Shown here piece by piece: positions 14,733-23,137 of a DNA stretch of 28,792 nucleotides. A model generated the notes under the pieces. That model searched no databases and was not told where the DNA came from. It saw only the letters and a list, made by a program, of their open reading frames with translations. Numbering within the stretch: the first letter of the stretch is position 1; each line of letters opens with the position of its first letter. The stretch is from JAWLGJ01 sp041685145 (lineage in GTDB: Bacteria; Pseudomonadota; Alphaproteobacteria; Rhodospirillales; Magnetospirillaceae). The position numbers were made by a program, and so were the translations under genes. The DNA lies in the NCBI GenBank assembly GCA_041685145.1, contig JAWLGJ010000035.1, positions 1-28,792 on the forward strand, written 5' to 3'.

Positions 14733-16853
14733 TCAGATCTGCCCCAGGGTCTTGATCCGCGCCTTGGGGTGGATCTCGTTTTGCGACATCACCACCGTCA
14801 CCGGCCGGAAGCGCTCGATGATCGAGCGCACATAGGGGCGCACCAGCGGGCTGGTCAGCAGCACCGGCGTCTCGCCCTGCATCGCGAAGCGTTCGAAGGT
14901 CTGGCGGGTGGCGGTGATGAATTCCTGCAACTTGGTCGGCGCCATCACCAACTGCTTTTCGTCGCCGGACCCCTGCAGGGATTCGGCAAAGGCCTGCTCC
15001 CAGTCGGGCGCCAGGGTCACCAGCGGAATGAAGCCCTGCGGCCCGGTGGCGGCATCGGATATCTGGCGCGCCAGCCTCATGCGCACATGCTCGGTGATCA
15101 GCATGATGCTGCGCGTCTGGCCGCAGGCCTCGGAAACGCCCTCCAGGATGGTGGGCAGGTCGCGGATGGACACCCGCTCGGACAGCAGGTTCTGCAGCAC
15201 CCGCTGCACGCCGCCGACGGCGATCTGGCTGGGGATGATGTCCTCGACCAGCTTCTTCTGTTCGGCGGGCATCTCGTCCAGCAGCTTCTGGGTCTCGGCA
15301 TAGGACAACAACTCCGGCATGTTGTCCTTGATGACCTCGGTCAGGTGGGTGGTGATCACCGTCGGCGGATCGACGACGGTATAGCCGCGGAACAGCGCCT
15401 CCTCGCGGTTGGCGGCGTCGATCCACACCGCCGGCAGGCCGAAGGTGGGCTCGCGGGTCTTTTCGCCGGCCAGGGTGATCTCCTCGCCGCGCGGGTCCAT
15501 CGTCAGCAGCATGTTGGGGCGCAGATCGCCGCGCCCGGCCTCGACCTCCTTGACGTGAATGACGTAGCTGTTGGCCGGAAGCTGCATGTTGTCCTGGATG
15601 CGCACGCTGGGCATGATGAAGCCCATCTCCGCCGCCAGGGCGCGGCGCAGGGACTTGATCTGCTCCGTCAGCCGCGGGCCCGAGGCGTTGTTGATCATCG
15701 CCAGCAGGGCATAGCCCAGTTCCAGCCGCACCTGGTCGATGCGCAGCGCCGCCGACAGCGGCTCCTCCGCCACCGGCCGGGCCTCCTCCTCCTCGACGAC
15801 GCGCCGCGCCTCCTGCGCCGCCTCCCGCTTGGCGCGCCGGATCTGCCACACCGCCGCCGAGCCGGTGAGCCCGGACAGCAGCAGGAAGGGCAGCATCGGC
15901 ATGTTGGGGACCAGCGCCATCGCCCCCAGCAGCAGCGAGGCGATGCCCAGCGCCTTGGGGTAGCCGGCGACCTGCTTCATCAGCGCCCGGTCGGTGGCGC
16001 CTTCGAGGCCGGCCTTGGTGACCAGCAGCCCCGAGGCCACCGACACCAGCAGCGCCGGAATCTGCGTCACCAGCCCGTCGCCCACCGTCAGCCGGAAGTA
16101 GAAGTCGGCGGCGGTGCCGAAGGTCAGGTCGTTCTGGACCATGCCGATGATGACGCCGCCGATGAGATTGATGAAGGTGATGATGATGCCCGCCAGGGCG
16201 TCGTTGCGCACAAAGCGCGAGGCGCCGTCCATCGCCCCGAAGAAGCTGCTTTCGTCCTCCAGTTCCTTGCGGCGTTCGCGGGCGTCCTTCTCGTCGATGA
16301 GCCCGGCCGAGAGGTCGGCGTCAATGGCCATCTGCTTGCCGGGCATGGCGTCGAGGTGGAAGCGCGCCGACACCTCGGCGATGCGCACCGAGCCCTTGGT
16401 GATGACCAGGAAGTTGACGATCACCAGGATGGCGAACACCACCACGCCGATGATGAAATTGCCGCTCATGATGAAGGTGGCGAACGACTCGATGACCCGC
16501 CCCGCGGCGTCGGGGCCCTCGTGGCCCTCCGACAGGATCAGCCGCGTCGAGGCCAGGTTCAGCGACAGCCGCACAAGCGTCGCCACCAGCAGCACGGTGG
16601 GAAAGGAGCTGAATTCAAGCGGCTTCTCGATGAACACCGACGTCATCAGGACCAGCACCGCCAGGGTGATGGAAAAGGCCAGGCAGATGTCCAGCATCCA
16701 CGCCGGCATGGGCAGGATGAGGACGCTGACGATGAGGATGACCCCGACGCCGAAGATGATATCGCCGCGCTTGAGCGCGTTGACGACACGCTCCAGGGTC
16801 GGCAGCACCCCCACTGCCGTCGCCGCATTCGCGCGCTCGCCCGCCTCGGCCAT
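14733..16853 (-). CDS. flhA: flagellar type III export gate protein FlhA
   Basis: FlhA (706 residues) forms the nonameric ring of the flagellar export gate. Residues about 33-330 carry eight predicted membrane helices. The FHIPEP-family block is near residues 150-195, with RIAEVSARFHLDAMPGKQMAIDAD. The cytoplasmic domain (about 355-706) contains ELGYALLAMINN, SEACGQTRSIM and a C-terminal PEEIHPKAR-type end, here SQNEIHPKARIKTLGQI. Length and order are full. It starts 18 bp after flbD with GGGGAG nearby, and precedes flhF directly. flhB, fliP, fliQ and fliR are not in the window. Confidence 0.98.
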   Translation of the reverse strand: MAEAGERANAATAVGVLPTLERVVNALKRGDIIFGVGVILIVSVLILPMPAWMLDICLAFSITLAVLVLMTSVFIEKPLEFSSFPTVLLVATLVRLSLNLASTRLILSEGHEGPDAAGRVIESFATFIMSGNFIIGVVVFAILVIVNFLVITKGSVRIAEVSARFHLDAMPGKQMAIDADLSAGLIDEKDARERRKELEDESSFFGAMDGASRFVRNDALAGIIITFINLIGGVIIGMVQNDLTFGTAADFYFRLTVGDGLVTQIPALLVSVASGLLVTKAGLEGATDRALMKQVAGYPKALGIASLLLGAMALVPNMPMLPFLLLSGLTGSAAVWQIRRAKREAAQEARRVVEEEEARPVAEEPLSAALRIDQVRLELGYALLAMINNASGPRLTEQIKSLRRALAAEMGFIMPSVRIQDNMQLPANSYVIHVKEVEAGRGDLRPNMLLTMDPRGEEITLAGEKTREPTFGLPAVWIDAANREEALFRGYTVVDPPTVITTHLTEVIKDNMPELLSYAETQKLLDEMPAEQKKLVEDIIPSQIAVGGVQRVLQNLLSERVSIRDLPTILEGVSEACGQTRSIMLITEHVRMRLARQISDAATGPQGFIPLVTLAPDWEQAFAESLQGSGDEKQLVMAPTKLQEFITATRQTFERFAMQGETPVLLTSPLVRPYVRSIIERFRPVTVVMSQNEIHPKARIKTLGQI

Positions 16854-16871
16854 GTGTCGCCTTCGCTCCCC

Positions 16872-18233
<1,362 letters not shown>

Positions 18234-18241
18234 GGCCGGCC

Positions 18242-19036
18242 TCAGTCGAAGAAGTTCACGCGGTTCGCGGGCGGCAGGATGCTGTTGATCAGCATCTCGA
18301 TCCGCCGCGGATTGTCCTGGCGCGCCATCGCCACCACGCCAATGGCATAGACGCGATTGATGAGGATTTCGTCGTCGGAATTGCGTTCCAGCTTCGACGC
18401 CAGCGGCGAGAACACCATGTTGGCCAGCACCGCGCCGTAAAAGGTGGTCAGCAGCGCCACCGCCATGCTGGGGCCGATGGTGGTGGGGTCGTCGAGATTG
18501 CCCAGCATCTGCACCAGCCCGATGAGCGTGCCGATCAGCCCCATCGCCGGCGAAATCTCGGCGGCGCGGCGCAGGATGCCGGCGGCGGCGTCGTGGCGGG
18601 CGCGGGTGGCGTCGATGTCGCGGGCGAGGATGTCTTCGACCTCCTCGGGGGGATAGCCGTCCACCACCAGCATGACGCCCTTTTCGAGGAATTCGTCGCG
18701 GTCGATCTCGCGGATGGCGGTCTGTAGGGACAGGATACCGTGCCGCCGCGCCACCTCGGCCAACTGCATCAAGCGCCCCGCCGCCACCTTGGGGTTGTGC
18801 AGCGTGCGGGTCATGGCCTTGCCGATGACGGTGACGCTGCGCGCCATTTCGCGAAAGCTGAAGCTGATGGTGGTGACGGCGAAGGTGCCGCCCAGCACGA
18901 TCAGAATCGCCGGCGCGTCCAGGAACGAGGTCGGCGAGCCGCCCAGGACGATGGCGGTGGCGATGAGCAGGAAGCCGCCCAGCAGCCCCAGCAGCGTCGC
19001 CAAATCCAGGTAGCGCCGTTCGCGCGCGCGTGCCAT
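18242..19036 (-). CDS. motA: flagellar motor stator protein MotA/PomA
   Basis: This 264-residue MotA/PomA-type proton or sodium channel subunit has four predicted membrane helices (near residues 15-35, 42-62, 155-180 and 190-215). The conserved channel prolines are Pro163 (AEISPAMGLIGTLIGLV) and Pro211 (VFSPLASKL), equivalent to Pro173 and Pro222 in E. coli MotA. The cytoplasmic loop carries the charged stretch that contacts FliG. The length fits the PomA-like group. No motB follows; flbD is only 8 bp downstream, so the partner must be encoded elsewhere. It starts 19 bp after fliN. Confidence 0.96.
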   Translation of the reverse strand: MARARERRYLDLATLLGLLGGFLLIATAIVLGGSPTSFLDAPAILIVLGGTFAVTTISFSFREMARSVTVIGKAMTRTLHNPKVAAGRLMQLAEVARRHGILSLQTAIREIDRDEFLEKGVMLVVDGYPPEEVEDILARDIDATRARHDAAAGILRRAAEISPAMGLIGTLIGLVQMLGNLDDPTTIGPSMAVALLTTFYGAVLANMVFSPLASKLERNSDDEILINRVYAIGVVAMARQDNPRRIEMLINSILPPANRVNFFD

Positions 19037-19055
19037 GCCCGCCCGGACCCCGCCG

Positions 19056-19391
19056 TCAGGACCGGTCGGTCTTGATGATCTCGGTCATGGTGACGCCGAG
19101 CCGGTCCTCGACCACCACGACCTCGCCGCGGGCGACCAAGCGGTTGTTGACATAGATGTCGATGGCCTCGCCCACCTTGCGGTCCAGTTCGACGACGGCG
19201 CCGCGGCCCAGCTTGAGAAGCTGGTTGACCTGCATGGACGCCTTGCCCAGCACCGCAGAGACCTGCACCGGGATGTCGTACACCGCCTCCAGATCCCGTG
19301 CCGAACGCGGCATGTCGAGATCCTCGCGCACATGCGCCTCGCCGCCGCCTTCGCCCTTCAGTTCGTCGAGTTCCAGGTCGTTGTCGCCCAT
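19056..19391 (-). CDS. fliN: flagellar motor switch protein FliN
   Basis: FliN (111 residues) forms the lower part of the C ring and helps control rotation sense and export. The acidic N-terminal leader (about 1-35) is followed by the SpoA domain: LEAVYDIPVQVSAVLGKASM, VNQLLKLGRGAVVELDRKVGE, DIYVNNRLVARGEVVVVEDRLGVTMTEII. Length fits the family. It starts immediately after the fliH stop codon, with no gap. fliM is not in the window. Confidence 0.97.
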   Translation of the reverse strand: MGDNDLELDELKGEGGGEAHVREDLDMPRSARDLEAVYDIPVQVSAVLGKASMQVNQLLKLGRGAVVELDRKVGEAIDIYVNNRLVARGEVVVVEDRLGVTMTEIIKTDRS

Positions 19392-20114
19392 CTACGCCTC
19401 CTCCGTTACGTCCGGGGCCGGGGCGTCGGCCGCCGGGGTGTCGCCGTCCGTCGCGTCGACGGCGGCGGTCGCCTCCAGGTGTCGCTGGATGATGGTCTCG
19501 ATGTCCCGCCACAGGGCGGCGCTGTCGCGCTCGGCGCCGCCGCCGTCCCAGGTGACGCGGCAGTCGCCGATGGCCACCTCGTCGTCCTCGACGACCTGCA
19601 GCGCGCCGGCGAAGCCGGCCCGTTGCGCCAGGCGCGCCGCCGTCTCGCCGACCGGCGCCGCCAGATCGGGGTGCACGGCGACGGTGACGCGCCCGTCCGG
19701 GGCCAGCCGCCCGACGCACTCGCGCAGCACCGACTCGATCTCGTCGAGGCCGTGCCGGCGCTGCAACGTCGGCAGCATCTTGGCCAGCGCCGTCACCGCC
19801 ACATCGATGGCCTTGCGCGTCAGCAGGGCGGTTGCCCGGTCCTGGCCCTCCTGCACGGCCGCCAGGCCGGCGACCAGTCTTTCCTCGGCCTCGGCCAGCC
19901 GCCGCGCCGTCTCCTGTTCGGCGGCGGCGCGGCCCTCGGCGAACCCCGCCTCGTGGCCTTCGCGGCGGGCCGCGGCGAGGTCCTCCTCGTGATAGGTGGG
20001 CGGCGGCGGTGGCGGCGGCTTGGCCGGCGCCTCGCCGTCGCCGCCCGCCCGCGTGCGGCGCCCGGAGGGCTGGTCGAAGTCGGTTTCGAACAGGAACTTG
20101 CGTATCTGGGCCAT
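19392..20114 (-). CDS. fliH: flagellar assembly protein FliH
   Basis: FliH (240 residues) regulates the export ATPase FliI and links it to the C ring. The start MAQIRKFLFETDFD is characteristic of alphaproteobacterial FliH. A Pro-rich segment (seven consecutive Pro) is followed by the EAGFAEGRAAAEQE stalk, with the GxxxG-like repeat pattern of the family, and a C-terminal globular part with RVTVAVHPDLAAPV and DDEVAIGDCRVTWDGGGAERD, the V-ATPase-E-like domain. It starts 16 bp after fliG; fliI is not adjacent. Confidence 0.94.
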   Translation of the reverse strand: MAQIRKFLFETDFDQPSGRRTRAGGDGEAPAKPPPPPPPTYHEEDLAAARREGHEAGFAEGRAAAEQETARRLAEAEERLVAGLAAVQEGQDRATALLTRKAIDVAVTALAKMLPTLQRRHGLDEIESVLRECVGRLAPDGRVTVAVHPDLAAPVGETAARLAQRAGFAGALQVVEDDEVAIGDCRVTWDGGGAERDSAALWRDIETIIQRHLEATAAVDATDGDTPAADAPAPDVTEEA

Positions 20115-20130
20115 GCCGCCGCGCGCCCCG

Positions 20131-21150
20131 TCAGTAGACCAGCTCGTCGTCCTCGCGGCCTTCCGCGATGACGATCTGGCCCGTGTTGGCCAGTTCCTTG
20201 GCCAGGGCGACGATCTCGTTCTGGGCCTGGTCGACGTCGCGCAGGCGGATGGGGCCCAGCGATTCCATGTCTTCGCGCAGCATCTTGCCGGCGCGTTCGG
20301 ACATGTTGTTGAAGAACAGCTCCTTGATCTGGTCCGAGGCGCCCTTGAGCGCGATCGCCAGCTTGTCCTTCTCGACGTTGCGCAACAGCGTCTGCACGCC
20401 GCCGGCGTCGACGCGCACCAGATCCTCGAAGGTGAACATGAGCTGCTTGATGCGTTCCGCCGCCTCGCGGTTGCGTTCCTCCAGTGCCGCCATGAACCGC
20501 TGCTCGGCGTTGCGGTCCAGGTTGTTGAAAATGTCGGCCATCAATTCGTGGGCGTCGCGCCGGGCGGTGCGGGCCAGATTGCTCATGAACTCGGTGCGCA
20601 GCGTTTTCTCCACGCCGTCCAGCACCTCCTTCTGCACCGCCTCCATGCGCAGCATCCTCATGCACACTTCCATCGCGAAGTTCTCGGGCAGCAGCGAGAG
20701 GACGCGGGCGGCGTGGTCGGGCTTGATCTTCGACAACACCACGGCGACCGTCTGGGGGTATTCGTTCTTGAGGTAGTTGGCCAGCACCGCCTCGTTGACG
20801 TTGCCCAGCTTGTCCCACATCGTCCGGCCGGCGGGGCCGCGGATTTCCTCCATGATCTGGTTGACGCGGTCCTTGGGCAGCGTCTTCGACAGCAGCCGTT
20901 CGGTGCTTTCGTAGGAGCCCACCAGCGATCCCGTCGACGAGACCTGGTCGGCGAACTCGACGAACAGGCGTTCGACGATGCTGGCGCTGACCGTGCCCAG
21001 ATTGGCCATGATCTGCGAGATCTCCTTGATCTCGTCGTCGTCCATCATCGAGAACAGCCGGGCCGAGTGCTCCTCGCCCAGCGACAGCATCATGATGGCC
21101 GCCTTTTGCGGGCCGGTCAGGCTGCGATAGTCTTCCTTGATGCGGGCCAT
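20131..21150 (-). CDS. fliG: flagellar motor switch protein FliG
   Basis: FliG (339 residues) couples stator torque to the MS ring. The N-terminal domain begins YRSLTGPQKAAIMMLSLGEE. The middle domain has the EYPQTVAVVLSKIKPD segment (an EHPQ-motif variant that binds FliM). The C-terminal domain has MFTFEDLVRVDAGGVQTLLRNV and DKLAIALKGAS, carrying the charged torque ridge, and RAGKMLREDMESLGPIRLRDVD. Length fits the family. It starts 11 bp after fliF. A ribosome-binding site is weak, consistent with translational coupling. Confidence 0.98.
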   Translation of the reverse strand: MARIKEDYRSLTGPQKAAIMMLSLGEEHSARLFSMMDDDEIKEISQIMANLGTVSASIVERLFVEFADQVSSTGSLVGSYESTERLLSKTLPKDRVNQIMEEIRGPAGRTMWDKLGNVNEAVLANYLKNEYPQTVAVVLSKIKPDHAARVLSLLPENFAMEVCMRMLRMEAVQKEVLDGVEKTLRTEFMSNLARTARRDAHELMADIFNNLDRNAEQRFMAALEERNREAAERIKQLMFTFEDLVRVDAGGVQTLLRNVEKDKLAIALKGASDQIKELFFNNMSERAGKMLREDMESLGPIRLRDVDQAQNEIVALAKELANTGQIVIAEGREDDELVY

Positions 21151-21161
21151 GCGTCAGCCGC

Positions 21162-22823
21162 CTAGGTCTCCTGGTACATCCAATTGCGGATGATCGACAG
21201 CGCCTCCTCGGGGTGCTTGTCGACGATCTCGCCGATCTTGCGGATGGAGGATGCCTTCACGCGCCCCTCGACCTTGTCGATGTCGATAAGGTCGTCATAG
21301 TCGCCTTCCTCCTCCTCGTCCTCGGCCTCTTCCAAGGCGCCGCCCTCGCCGGGGGCGGCCAGCACCGGCGCGGCGCCGCGCCCGCCGGGCAGCATACGGC
21401 GGTCGTCGGCCGGCGCCGCCGCCGACATCGCCTCGATGGCCCGGCTGACCAGCGGCTTGAGGATCAGCAGCACGAACAGGATCAGCACGATGAAGGTGCC
21501 CACCTGCGAGACGATGGTGTCGAACATCGCCGGGTCGAGGCCGAAATACCCCGTCTCTTCCTCGGGCAGGTCCGCCGCCGCCGTCTGCGCGAAGCGCATG
21601 TTGACGACGCTGACCTGGTCGCCGCGCGCGGGGTCGTAGCCCACCGCCGACTGCACCAGTTCGGTCAGCAGCGACATCTCGTCGTCGGAGCGGGGCTCAT
21701 AGGTCCGGTTGCCGTCGGCGTCCTCGGCATAGGTGCCGTCCACCAGCACCGCCACCGACAGCCGCTTGATGCCGCCCAGTTGCTTGACGCGGTTGCGGAC
21801 GGTGCGGGAAATCTCGTAGTTGACGGTTTCCTCGGTGCGGGCCTCGTTGCTGGTCCGGGTGGCGCCGGTGTCGTCGAGCAGGTCGGCGTCGGGGAGGTTC
21901 TGCGCCACCGAGACGGCGCCGGTGTCGGAGTCCTCGGCGGCGCGTTCTTCCTCGACGGTCACGGAGGAGCGCACCACCTGGCCCTCGGGGTCGTAGACCT
22001 CTTCGGTGGTGGAGATGCGGTCCATGTCCATCTCCACCGTGACCTCGGCGCGCACCCGGCCGGGGCCGACGCTGCGCGCCAGCAGATCCTCGATCTCCCG
22101 CGACAGGCGCCGTTCGTGGTTGAGGCGCATCTCCTGGGCGGAATGGGCCAGCATGTCGTCGCCGTCGTCGAAGCTGCGCGCCAGCAGGTTGCCCTGGCCG
22201 TCGACGACGGAAACCTTCTGCGGCACCAGTTTGGGCACCGCCGCCGCGACCATGTTCTGCACCGCCCGCACCTGGCCCGGACTCAGTTGCCGGCCGCCCT
22301 CCATCTGCACCACGATCGAGGCGCTGGGCTCCTGCTCCTCGCGCGAGAACGCCTGCCGGCGGGGCAGGACGAGATGGACGCGGGCGGCGCGCACGCTCTC
22401 GATGGCGGCGATGGTGCGCGACAGCTCACCCTCCAGGGCGCGCAGCAGATTGACGTTCTGGGTGAAGTTGGTGGAGCCGAAGACGTCCTGGTTGTCGAAG
22501 ATTTCGTAGCCCGGGCCGACGCTGGCCGATCCCGGCGAGGCGTGCTCGGCGATCTTGACCCGCACGCGGTCCTTTTCGGTCGACGGCACCCAGACCTCGG
22601 TGCCGTTGCTCCGCAACTCATAGCGGATGTTGTTGTCTTCGAGATAGGTCACCACGCGGTTGGCGTCGGGCGGCTCCAACTGGCCGTACAGCAGGTCCAT
22701 CGGCGGCGTGGCCATGCGCGTCATCAGATAGACGAAGAAGGCAACCACGCCGATGCCGACGGCGGCAATGACGGCCAGCCGCACCGGGCCCAGATTGCGC
22801 AGAGACTGCAGCAAAGCGTTCAC
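21162..22823 (-). CDS. fliF: flagellar MS-ring protein FliF
   Basis: FliF (553 residues from the GTG at 22823) forms the MS ring, the base of the motor. It has a membrane helix near residues 16-37 (LAVIAAVGIGVVAFFVYLM), a large periplasmic region with two ring-building motifs (ALEGELSRTIAAIESVRAARVHLVLP; QNMVAAAVPKLVPQKVSVVD), a second helix near 455-475 and a C-terminal FliG-binding tail, PEEALSIIRNWMYQET. The GTG start is chosen because it gives NALLQSLRNLGPVRL and follows GGAACC; a TTG at 22877 would add 18 residues and is less likely. It is the first gene of the long unit ending at least at flhG, with its promoter at 22896-22925. Confidence 0.95.
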   Translation of the reverse strand: MNALLQSLRNLGPVRLAVIAAVGIGVVAFFVYLMTRMATPPMDLLYGQLEPPDANRVVTYLEDNNIRYELRSNGTEVWVPSTEKDRVRVKIAEHASPGSASVGPGYEIFDNQDVFGSTNFTQNVNLLRALEGELSRTIAAIESVRAARVHLVLPRRQAFSREEQEPSASIVVQMEGGRQLSPGQVRAVQNMVAAAVPKLVPQKVSVVDGQGNLLARSFDDGDDMLAHSAQEMRLNHERRLSREIEDLLARSVGPGRVRAEVTVEMDMDRISTTEEVYDPEGQVVRSSVTVEEERAAEDSDTGAVSVAQNLPDADLLDDTGATRTSNEARTEETVNYEISRTVRNRVKQLGGIKRLSVAVLVDGTYAEDADGNRTYEPRSDDEMSLLTELVQSAVGYDPARGDQVSVVNMRFAQTAAADLPEEETGYFGLDPAMFDTIVSQVGTFIVLILFVLLILKPLVSRAIEAMSAAAPADDRRMLPGGRGAAPVLAAPGEGGALEEAEDEEEEGDYDDLIDIDKVEGRVKASSIRKIGEIVDKHPEEALSIIRNWMYQET

Positions 22824-22895
22824 GTCGAGGTTCCGTCGTCCGGCCGCAAACCAGAAACGGTCATTCCGCGCGGGCAATGACCCTTATGCGCGGAC

Positions 22896-22925
22896 GCTAT
22901 ACCTCCAAAGTGAAGAACTTGTTAA
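22896..22925 (-). promoter_or_regulatory. fliF promoter with overlapping CtrA-like box
   Basis: On the minus strand TTAACA (22925-22920, five of six to TTGACA) is 18 nt from TATAGC (22901-22896). The first bases are also half of a CtrA-type box, TTAA-N7-TTCA (22925-22911), one mismatch from TTAA-N7-TTAA. CtrA sites over the -35 are known at class II flagellar promoters in Caulobacter. The predicted start is about 66 nt before the fliF GTG. Confidence 0.6.
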
Positions 22926-22928
22926 GGA

Positions 22929-22945
22929 TGGGCAAAATTTGCCCA
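22929..22945. promoter_or_regulatory. perfect 17-bp palindrome upstream of fliF promoter
   Basis: TGGGCAAA-A-TTTGCCCA is a perfect inverted repeat with 8-bp arms. It sits 3 bp upstream of the -35 hexamer, around -40 to -56 relative to the predicted start. It is a candidate operator. In Caulobacter, FlbD binds an ftr element at the fliF promoter; this palindrome is a candidate equivalent, inferred from position and symmetry. Confidence 0.6.
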
Positions 22946-22988
22946 GTACGGCGCGCCCGATGCGCCCTCGCCGGGGAGGCTTAAAGCG

Positions 22989-23098
22989 CCTCGCCGGGCG
23001 CTCGCTCCGCTCGCTTGGCCGCCGCCTCAACGGCGGTGAGTCTCTTGTGCCCTCGCCGGGCGCTCGCTCCGCTCGCTTGGCCGCCGCCTCAACGGCGG
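22989..23098. repeat. 48-bp perfect direct repeat, two copies
   Basis: The 48 bp at 22989-23036 recur exactly at 23051-23098, separated by 14 bp (62-bp period). Each copy begins CCTCGCCGGGCGCTCGC and ends with a small hairpin, CCGCCG-CCTCAA-CGGCGG. A partial third start, CCCTCGCCGGGG, lies at 22965-22976. It is noncoding DNA between flgE and fliF and resembles REP-type intergenic elements. No coding frame is conserved across it. Confidence 0.9.
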
Positions 23099-23135
23099 CT
23101 GGGGCGCGACCGCTCGCGCGCGGCCACGCCCCCAG
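23099..23135 (-). terminator. GC-rich hairpin just after flgE
   Basis: CTGGGGCG (23099-23106) pairs with CGCCCCCAG (23127-23135) with one bulged C. It ends 2 nt beyond the flgE stop codon, and the repeat hairpin follows. There is no U tract. It probably ends or protects the 3' end of the fliK-flgD-flgE transcript. Confidence 0.45.
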
Positions 23136-23137
23136 TG

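Noticed and set aside
22824..22877. Longer FliF from a TTG at 22877
   Set aside because: It would add 18 residues with no family match before the usual NALLQ start. The GTG at 22823 has a plausible ribosome-binding site. It cannot be fully excluded, since AAGGG precedes the TTG.
22929..22945. Sigma-54 promoter at the fliF palindrome
   Set aside because: TGGGC...TTTGC gives GG-N9-GC, one base short of the strict N10 spacing. A sigma-70-type promoter with correct spacing lies just downstream.
22989..23098. CRISPR array
   Set aside because: There are only two 48-bp repeats with a single 14-bp spacer and no cas gene; the layout fits a duplicated intergenic element.
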